Source: CAVXFB01 sp963760935 (GTDB lineage Bacteria > Planctomycetota > Planctomycetia > Pirellulales > Thermoguttaceae). From it: a stretch of 64,000 bases of DNA. Positions 58,630 to 64,000 of this stretch are shown here, one piece after another; the first letter of the stretch is position 1, and every line of letters starts with the position of its first letter. The stretch spans positions 1 through 64,000 of the forward strand of contig CAVXFB010000003.1 in NCBI GenBank assembly GCA_963760935.1, in the 5' to 3' direction. Made by a program: the position numbers and the translations under genes. Under the pieces are notes generated by a model that worked only from the letters and a program-made list of their open reading frames with translations, was not told the origin of the DNA and did not search any database.

Positions 58630-60159
58630 TTTTACTGCGCAGGATTACGGCCATTTGCAGCGTATGAGGTTTTTCAGATAAATGCCCAGGTGTCGCAGTT
58701 TCTTTCGTGTTCGCTTGATGTGGCATCGCCGTGCTGTTGCATTGCGCTGTTGCCAGTGCTGGATTGTCCTTGCGGTTGCTTCAATCAGTGCCGCAGACGC
58801 CCGACCGCTAAGCCACCAACTCCGCACCAGTGATCCCATTGCCGTATGTACTTGGCACACGGTCAACTCGGGATTTTTTCCCCCGCAAAGTCTCGCGGAC
58901 TCGCGCCATGAACAAGTAGCTCACCGATGTCAGGATCAAGTGTCGCTTCAATCCCAGCCAGTGACGCCCTTCCCATTGATCGAGCCCGACTTCTTGTTTT
59001 TGATCCTCAAAACACCGTTCAACACGCCATCGCGAGAACGCCACCAGCAACGAGGTTTGCACGCTCGTCTCCAACGGAGCGTCACCGAGGAAAAACTTGA
59101 TCTCCGCCGGGTCCAAGACATTGCGGGCTACCGCCAGATGCAGCCGCATTCCGGGCAAGCCCTTCTCATCCTTGACCGTAATCCAAACGTGTCTTGCCTC
59201 CCAAACCATCGGCCCCTTTTCGCCGTCCTTGACGCGATACCGCACCCACTCCTGGTCCCGCAGTTCCGGCGAGTATTTGAGCATGTTTTCAACGCTGATG
59301 GCCGGACGGCTGCCGGCAATGGCTCGCGGCGTCTTGCGGCCACGCCCCTTGGCTCGCCGAAACGGGCGATCCGTTACGCGCGGCTCGTGAATCCAGCCGG
59401 TGAACGTCTTCGGCACTTCGCCCACAAAACACTGCTTGCGACCGTGCAATTCCCGCAAAAACGCGGGCTTTCCGCCATATCCCTCGTCGAACGTCAGCCA
59501 GTCGAACGTCACTCCGTTGTCTTCCGCGCGGTCGAAAAGCTCCAAAGCGATTTTCCATTTCGGCCGATACACCACATCGTCGGGAATGCCCGCCGCGCGG
59601 CAACGGGCGCGGTCGTCCGACCAGTCCTCGGGCAGAAACAAGTCGCCGTCCAACAGGCAATGGAAATCGCCGGTGGCGTAGGCGAGATGCACGGTGACGA
59701 TGCAGTTTTCCGTCTTACCAACCGTGCCGCACCACTGCCGTTTGACGCCAGGGGTTTTGCCTCCTTGCTTCACGTCGCTGGTTTCGTCGATGATGCCGAC
59801 CGAATTGCGACCAGCGTGGTCCCGGATCACGATCTCTTGCAAGCGATTTCGAGTGCGATCTTCTTCCCACTTGTAGGTGGACAAAAACTCCTGCAAGTTT
59901 CGCGGGGGAATCCCGGCGGCAACGGCGATCGGTTCACAGCTTTTTTCGCTGAGATTGGACAATTGGCCCTCGACATAGGTCGAGAAATGAGCCCGCGTCT
60001 GCCGTTGGGTAAAGCAATCGTCGAACTGTTTCAAGTAACGTGTCAGCATCGGCTTCAACTGGCGAATCTGTTTGGCGTCCATGCCAAGCCCTCCGTGTTG
60101 GATGGCTACAGCTTCGCCAAACTCGCCGATTTACGCAATATCAATCCTGCGCAGTAAAA
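58630..60159 (-). mobile_element. IS701-family insertion sequence, copy 2
   Basis: 1,530 bp, same ends as copy 1 and an identical transposase protein, inverted. Flanks are TTAG on the left and CTAG on the right, so there is no exact target duplication. Confidence 0.92.
58808..60082 (-). CDS. IS701-family transposase, copy 2
   Basis: 424 residues, identical to the protein at 54405-55679, with the same catalytic Asp-Asp-Glu segments. Intact. Confidence 0.92.
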   Translation of the reverse strand: MDAKQIRQLKPMLTRYLKQFDDCFTQRQTRAHFSTYVEGQLSNLSEKSCEPIAVAAGIPPRNLQEFLSTYKWEEDRTRNRLQEIVIRDHAGRNSVGIIDETSDVKQGGKTPGVKRQWCGTVGKTENCIVTVHLAYATGDFHCLLDGDLFLPEDWSDDRARCRAAGIPDDVVYRPKWKIALELFDRAEDNGVTFDWLTFDEGYGGKPAFLRELHGRKQCFVGEVPKTFTGWIHEPRVTDRPFRRAKGRGRKTPRAIAGSRPAISVENMLKYSPELRDQEWVRYRVKDGEKGPMVWEARHVWITVKDEKGLPGMRLHLAVARNVLDPAEIKFFLGDAPLETSVQTSLLVAFSRWRVERCFEDQKQEVGLDQWEGRHWLGLKRHLILTSVSYLFMARVRETLRGKKSRVDRVPSTYGNGITGAELVA

Positions 60160-60273
60160 CTAGACGCTGCCGCATATCACAACCGTGGCTTTGCTTATGC
60201 GAAGAAGGGTGACAAAGCGAAGGCCGCGGCAGATTACGAAGTGGCACGGAGATTGGGCTATCCGGCGGAGTGA
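60160..60273 (+). pseudogene. TPR-protein C-terminal fragment next to IS701 copy 2
   Basis: After the IS the reading LDAAAYHNRGFAYAKKGDKA, KAAADYEVARRLGYPAE ends at a TGA (60271-60273). This is a single tetratricopeptide repeat and C-terminus, unrelated to the HAF-repeat gene on the other side of the IS. The front of its gene is missing. Confidence 0.7.
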
Positions 60274-60299
60274 AGCACGTGGATGATGGCCACCAAGGA

Positions 60300-62825
60300 T
60301 CAGCCGTTCCGGCGCAGTCGCCAGATTAACAGTCCACCAGCTGCAGCAACAAACAATGTAAGGCTACCGGGCTCGGGAACACTTGCCACGCGAAAACCTA
60401 CACTACGGTACTCGAACGTCGGGTTGTAGTCGTTGCGATTGGAGGCCAGCAGGTGGTCCGAGACATCGGAGAACGACCCGCCACGCAACCCACGATACGA
60501 ACTGTACAAGAGCGCCTCAGTCCACTCCCAAATATTGCCGCCCTGGTCAAACGTGCCATAAGGGCTGTCTGACATCTGAAACTCGCCAACCTGCGTAGTG
60601 TAGTACGGCGAATCAATTGGGTACGGCGATACTTCGTAATAGTTGGCGTTGTTCCCCGATGCGTCAGCCATGTCACGGCCCGGGACCGTGTCACTGCTCG
60701 TCGGGTAGTTCCAGTACCCTGTATTCGTGCCACCGCCCTTGTAATATGCCGCCTTGTACCACTCATCTTCGCTGGTGATCGCCCACTTCCAGTCTGCCTC
60801 GCGGCCAACCGCCTGGAGTGCCGCGTTCGTCGTTGCGCCGTTGAGATAGTATGCCCCATCCTCAGTGGTTGACAGACTTTGTGTGCCTGTTGGCTGGCCA
60901 TTGTGCAACCAATTGGCAAACCTCGCCGCGTCGCCCCATGAAACGTAGTTGACCGGACGGTTGGCGTAGTCCGATGCCACGCTGTACGCATAGCTGCCCG
61001 CCGAGCCGCTTTGCTGAATCTTGCACCCGTAAGTACCGCTCCACATGCTCGTGTTGTACAGCCCGTAGGTGTCGGTCTTGGCCACGGCGTTGAGGAACGC
61101 GGTGTACTGCCCGGCCGTCACTTCGAACTTGCCAATGTTGTAGACGTAGTCCACTTCCCCGCAGACACGGTCGGTCCCATAGCCACTGTAGCTCTGGCCG
61201 GACCATTCCCCCGCATTGCCCGGGTTGCCTACGGGGACCATCTCCAGACTCGTGAACCCTGTGCCCATGTTGAACACGTCGGCCTGCGCGGCACTTGTGG
61301 CCAAAACGATGCTGAAACCCGCAATTACGCAAGACACCAACGTCCTACGCCGACGCCGAACATGGAAGAGTACCCCGATCGCACCGACGCCAAGGAGGAC
61401 GAGGGTCGACGGTTCGGGGATTGACTGAACGAGCACGTTGTCAAAAAGGGCTGACCCACCATTGATAGATTTCAATGCGATGGCTCCTGTCGGGTAGTCC
61501 GTGAATCCGTCATACGTCATTATGTGGTTACCGTCCACGAATGCCGCTCCGGTTGTGCCAGAGATGTCCAACCGGAAATGATGCCACGTTTCGAGAGCAA
61601 GTGATACGTTGACCTCCTCAAGAATAGTGCGTTCGGTCCAAGTACCGTATATCTTGGCGAACCCGAGGACATTTGGCCCAAGCTGAAACTGATAGGCATG
61701 CTCGTTGTCTGTGCCTGAAGCCATATCTTGAACGCGAAACAGGAAAGCGGTCGGCCATCCGCTTGACCCCGTGTTGATGATCTTGTAATCGAAGTCCACC
61801 CGATAATCCGACCAGCTTGTGCTACCAACCGTCGCCCGTGCATCATTGTTATTGGACCAATCGCCGTTGTTGCTTGTTATTTGATAAGCCCCTCCCACGA
61901 CAGCGAACGAGCCATCGTATTCGGTCCACCCCGTGGCAGCTCCACTGTTGAAAGCGTCGTACAATAATACCTCGGCATCCGCGGACCTACATGCAATAAG
62001 CGCCATCATGCCGGACAGGAGTGATACTGTCGCAATGTGGATCCTCATCATACGTCCGCGCCGCCGCCACATGTATGCCAGCAGTCCAATGGCACCGATG
62101 CCGAGCAGGACGAGGGCGGAGGGTTCGGGAACTGGGATAAGACCATCAGCCGTTATGGAAAAATCCCTGAACAGGCCTTCGTTGAAGTCTGTTGACCCGT
62201 ACTCCTGTGTTAGAAGCAGGGAAAACGTCGTCGGCCCCTCGAAGAACGGACTGCTCAACGCATTTCGAAGCGTGAAATTCACACCATCTGTGGAATAATC
62301 CGCTATCAATGTGTTGCCTGTACGGCGAAGCCGCAGTAACCCAGACTGCGCCTCCTCCAACACGGCAACCGACGGCATCCCTTCTGACGTCCAGATGTTG
62401 CTGGCAGCGAAATTGGGGCGGGCAAAGAACGTGTCGGCCCAACCTGATGAGTACGCCGCCGGGTTGACCGCCACGTCTTGGGCCGCCGGATACCCCGATG
62501 TAAATGCATAACAACCCAAGCCAAGTGCTGCGTTTCCCAGGTTGGCCCTGTCCGCAACAACAGTGGCTGTGAAGTCGCCTGTCGCAGCAAAGCATGTCGT
62601 CAGCCATGCAGCACCATGCTCAATGCCCACCGGCTTACTAAACACTACGCCAGAAATTGTCGGGGCAATGCTGAACTGCGGAAACGCTGATGCACGGAGG
62701 TTTGGGTTTATAGTTGTAGCCTGGAGGCTGTCATAGAAAGTGTCCGCATTAGTAGCAGACAACCCCATCAAGAACAGGACGGTAGCCACTAACAGTCGCA
62801 CAGCACCCAGCATCAAGTCTTTCAT
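60300..62825 (-). CDS. triple PEP-CTERM fusion: three secreted proteins in one frame, last with an FGE/SUMF1 domain
   Basis: 841 residues without a stop. Unit 1 (1-258): signal peptide, beta-sandwich body, VPEPSALVLLGIGAIGLLAY and Arg cluster. Unit 2 (259-494): begins MMRIHIATVSLLSGMMALIA, a fresh signal peptide, then a LamG/DUF1080-like jelly roll, ending SIPEPSTLVLLGVGAIGVL and RRRRR. Unit 3 (495-841): signal-like TLVSCVIAGFSIVLATSAAQ, then a formylglycine-generating-enzyme-like domain (VYNIGKFEVTAGQYTAFLNA, SEDEWYKAAYYKGG, YGTFDQGGNIWEWTEAL, LRGGSFSDV), and VPEPGSLTLFVAAAGGLL. Each unit alone is a complete PEP-CTERM protein. Stops lie out of frame at both junctions, so indels or real fusion are the options. 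Confidence 0.8.
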   Translation of the reverse strand: MKDLMLGAVRLLVATVLFLMGLSATNADTFYDSLQATTINPNLRASAFPQFSIAPTISGVVFSKPVGIEHGAAWLTTCFAATGDFTATVVADRANLGNAALGLGCYAFTSGYPAAQDVAVNPAAYSSGWADTFFARPNFAASNIWTSEGMPSVAVLEEAQSGLLRLRRTGNTLIADYSTDGVNFTLRNALSSPFFEGPTTFSLLLTQEYGSTDFNEGLFRDFSITADGLIPVPEPSALVLLGIGAIGLLAYMWRRRGRMMRIHIATVSLLSGMMALIACRSADAEVLLYDAFNSGAATGWTEYDGSFAVVGGAYQITSNNGDWSNNNDARATVGSTSWSDYRVDFDYKIINTGSSGWPTAFLFRVQDMASGTDNEHAYQFQLGPNVLGFAKIYGTWTERTILEEVNVSLALETWHHFRLDISGTTGAAFVDGNHIMTYDGFTDYPTGAIALKSINGGSALFDNVLVQSIPEPSTLVLLGVGAIGVLFHVRRRRRTLVSCVIAGFSIVLATSAAQADVFNMGTGFTSLEMVPVGNPGNAGEWSGQSYSGYGTDRVCGEVDYVYNIGKFEVTAGQYTAFLNAVAKTDTYGLYNTSMWSGTYGCKIQQSGSAGSYAYSVASDYANRPVNYVSWGDAARFANWLHNGQPTGTQSLSTTEDGAYYLNGATTNAALQAVGREADWKWAITSEDEWYKAAYYKGGGTNTGYWNYPTSSDTVPGRDMADASGNNANYYEVSPYPIDSPYYTTQVGEFQMSDSPYGTFDQGGNIWEWTEALLYSSYRGLRGGSFSDVSDHLLASNRNDYNPTFEYRSVGFRVASVPEPGSLTLFVAAAGGLLIWRLRRNG

Positions 62826-62892
62826 CGCACACCTCGAAAGTTGCGGGCTGCGGGTTCGCGCCCTGAAAGGGAAAACAGAATATGACGTTACT

Positions 62893-63026
62893 AAATCACC
62901 GACCCGCTGCGCAGCGCGACCGGCGGCGGATTACGTACTGGGGAGAACATCCAGCCCAAGAACGGCCCGCTATGTCTTGCACGGCAAGCAACGGGGACTA
63001 GGTACGCTAACGCTACCTTACGATTG
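62893..63026 (-). repeat. PEP-CTERM intergenic repeat, copy 3
   Basis: Minus-strand copy lying between the gene at 63047-63748 and the fusion gene start at 62825. The blocks CAATCGTAAGGTAGCGT, TAGTCCCCGTTGCTTGCCGT and GCGCTGCGCAGCGGGTCGG are shared with the others. Confidence 0.65.
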
Positions 63027-63046
63027 GTGATGCACGTTGTTCTTGT

Positions 63047-63748
63047 TCATATTGCTCGCCGTCGACGCCAAGCGAAGGCTAGGAGCCCAAGGGCACCGAA
63101 GCCGAACAAACCGATGGTCGAAGGTTCGGGCGCAGGTGTCGATGAGAAGCTGATGGCATCCAAGTCGAAAAAATTGTATAGCCGAGCCTGAGCTTGGATT
63201 GTGAGCGTCGCCGTCGTCCCGGCAAACGAACTAACATCTCCGACCATCGTGATCACGTCGCCACTCGATGACAGTTCGAAGACATCAATGGTCTGTCCGT
63301 TAATTGACACCGTGGGTCGTCCAAAAAACATCGCATCGCCATAGATGGGAGGGTGGATCAAGAATTGGATTGACCGGGTGCCAAGCGGGACATCTCCGAC
63401 TTGAGAGATCGAAGGTGTGCCGTACCCATTTGCCTTGCATAAACTCACGCTGTACCGACCTTGTATCGGAGAACCGATGTTCGGATTGCTCGATGAGAGT
63501 AAGAGTTCTACCGTTGTATCAAGCGGAAACGTCGTGTACCAAAGTTGCGTGCGTACGACATTGTCTTCACGCACAGTCCAAAAGGGAAGTGCCGCAGCAG
63601 CGTCAATCTGCCAGGGGTAGTCAGCACCCTGAACAACCGCGCTCTCAAAGTCGAGATTCTTAAAGGTTGCTGACAATGCTTCCTTCGAACTGACGACAGA
63701 TATCATCATTACAGATACCACGCTGATCATCACGATTACACTTCTCAT
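63047..63748 (-). CDS. PEP-CTERM secreted protein
   Basis: 233 residues from the ATG at 63748; the longer frame upstream runs through repeat DNA and is discarded. Signal peptide (SVIVMISVVSVMMISVVSS), a beta-sandwich body beginning FKNLDFESAVVQGADYPWQI, as in many choice-of-anchor or DUF642-like PEP-CTERM proteins, and APEPSTIGLFGFGALGLLAF with RRRRAI at the end. Function unknown; surface location likely. Confidence 0.8.
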   Translation of the reverse strand: MRSVIVMISVVSVMMISVVSSKEALSATFKNLDFESAVVQGADYPWQIDAAAALPFWTVREDNVVRTQLWYTTFPLDTTVELLLSSSNPNIGSPIQGRYSVSLCKANGYGTPSISQVGDVPLGTRSIQFLIHPPIYGDAMFFGRPTVSINGQTIDVFELSSSGDVITMVGDVSSFAGTTATLTIQAQARLYNFFDLDAISFSSTPAPEPSTIGLFGFGALGLLAFAWRRRRAI

Positions 63749-63822
63749 AATGCGACTCGCTTGACGTTGCGGACGAACTGGCGTCCTGGAAATGGAAGAG
63801 CTGAGAAACACGAAAAAGAAGA

Positions 63823-63945
63823 CACAAACCACGGACCCGCTGCGTGCCGTGCGACAGCTTGCGGATTACACAAAACGGAAAAACACCCAGCCAAAGAATG
63901 GCCCGCGGCAAGCTAATACCTTGCACGGCGAGCAACGGGGACTAG
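63823..63945 (-). repeat. PEP-CTERM intergenic repeat, copy 4
   Basis: Most diverged copy (TAGTCCCCGTTGCTCGCCGT, GGCTGGGTGTTTTTCC, GTGTAATCCGC, CGCAGCGGGTCCGTGG). It lies upstream of the gene starting at 63748. The following bases to 64000 contain no gene I can support. Confidence 0.6.
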
Positions 63946-64000
63946 TGCCTCTTCAAGCCTGAATTGATGGGTAGAGGCGTTTGAGTTTGATCCTTGCGTC

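Noticed and set aside
58682..60157. 491-residue open frame antisense to the transposase (and its twin at 54330-55805)
   Set aside because: It mirrors the transposase on the other strand, has no family resemblance and exists in both IS copies only because the IS is duplicated.
54328..60159. Inversion of the segment between the two IS701 copies by homologous recombination
   Set aside because: Inversion would leave exchanged flanks; copy 1 has matching TTAG flanks and its host gene continues correctly, so the observed flanks do not fit a simple inversion.
53793..63945. Integron attC array with PEP-CTERM gene cassettes
   Set aside because: The repeats do not show clear R'/R'' core sites (GTTRRRY/RYYYAAC) in the right places, copies lie on both strands, and no integron integrase is in view.

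Overview
The window looks like two unrelated genomes joined end to end. Bases 1 to about 23,550 are very GC-rich (roughly 70% by eye) and carry general bacterial housekeeping genes, nearly all broken by single-base frameshifts. This is the pattern of an unpolished long-read assembly of an Acidobacteria-like organism (Vicinamibacteria-type is my guess, from gene types such as the VWFA-related protein and a bacterial SWIB protein). From about 23,600 to the end the GC content is lower, most genes are intact, and the content is planctomycete (Pirellulales-like): a LEP..ALLN-type secreted giant with a dockerin, many PEP-CTERM proteins, a planctomycete-type HTH protein and an orphan FliM. The join falls inside a truncated hisG, next to a truncated membrane protein of a sigma/anti-sigma operon, so I read it as a chimeric contig.

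Left part (1-23,550): uvrC (partial), a CDP-alcohol phosphatidyltransferase, thymidine kinase, elongation factor P, Hsp20, a DegP/HtrA protease, 3-methyladenine DNA glycosylase, a HEAT-repeat protein, uvrA, an RRM RNA-binding protein, an SMP-30 lactonase, a SWIB protein, a membrane protein, a Gfo/Idh/MocA oxidoreductase, a B12-binding radical SAM protein, a sigma-54 response regulator with its sensor kinase, a lipoprotein, a secreted repeat protein, a VWA protein, an OmpA protein, and an ECF sigma/anti-sigma pair.

Middle (23,600-34,000): hisI-hisG fragment, a short glycosyltransferase, an HTH protein, then a compact plus-strand cluster: a two-TM zinc-ribbon protein, a radical SAM/SPASM enzyme, a second radical-SAM homologue that has lost its Fe-S motif, a membrane protein ending in a Gly/Cys/Ala tail, and a methyltransferase. 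Both radical-SAM homologues start with a PqqD-like segment. I propose that this cluster modifies the Cys-rich tail. proA and fliM follow.

Integrated element (34,108-44,314): about 10.2 kb between 39-bp direct repeats that are the 5' half of a tRNA(CAT). It carries a tyrosine integrase, an excisionase-like HTH, a primase-helicase, an iteron-like array, and a P27-type terminase small subunit, but no capsid, portal or large terminase. This is the layout of a phage satellite (PICI-like).

Right part (44,400-64,000): an older truncated integrase, a 6.7-kb FG-GAP/dockerin giant gene, and a field of PEP-CTERM genes separated by a conserved 120-140-bp intergenic repeat. Two 1,530-bp IS701-family copies in inverted orientation interrupt two of these genes. 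One 841-residue reading frame joins three complete PEP-CTERM proteins without a stop codon.
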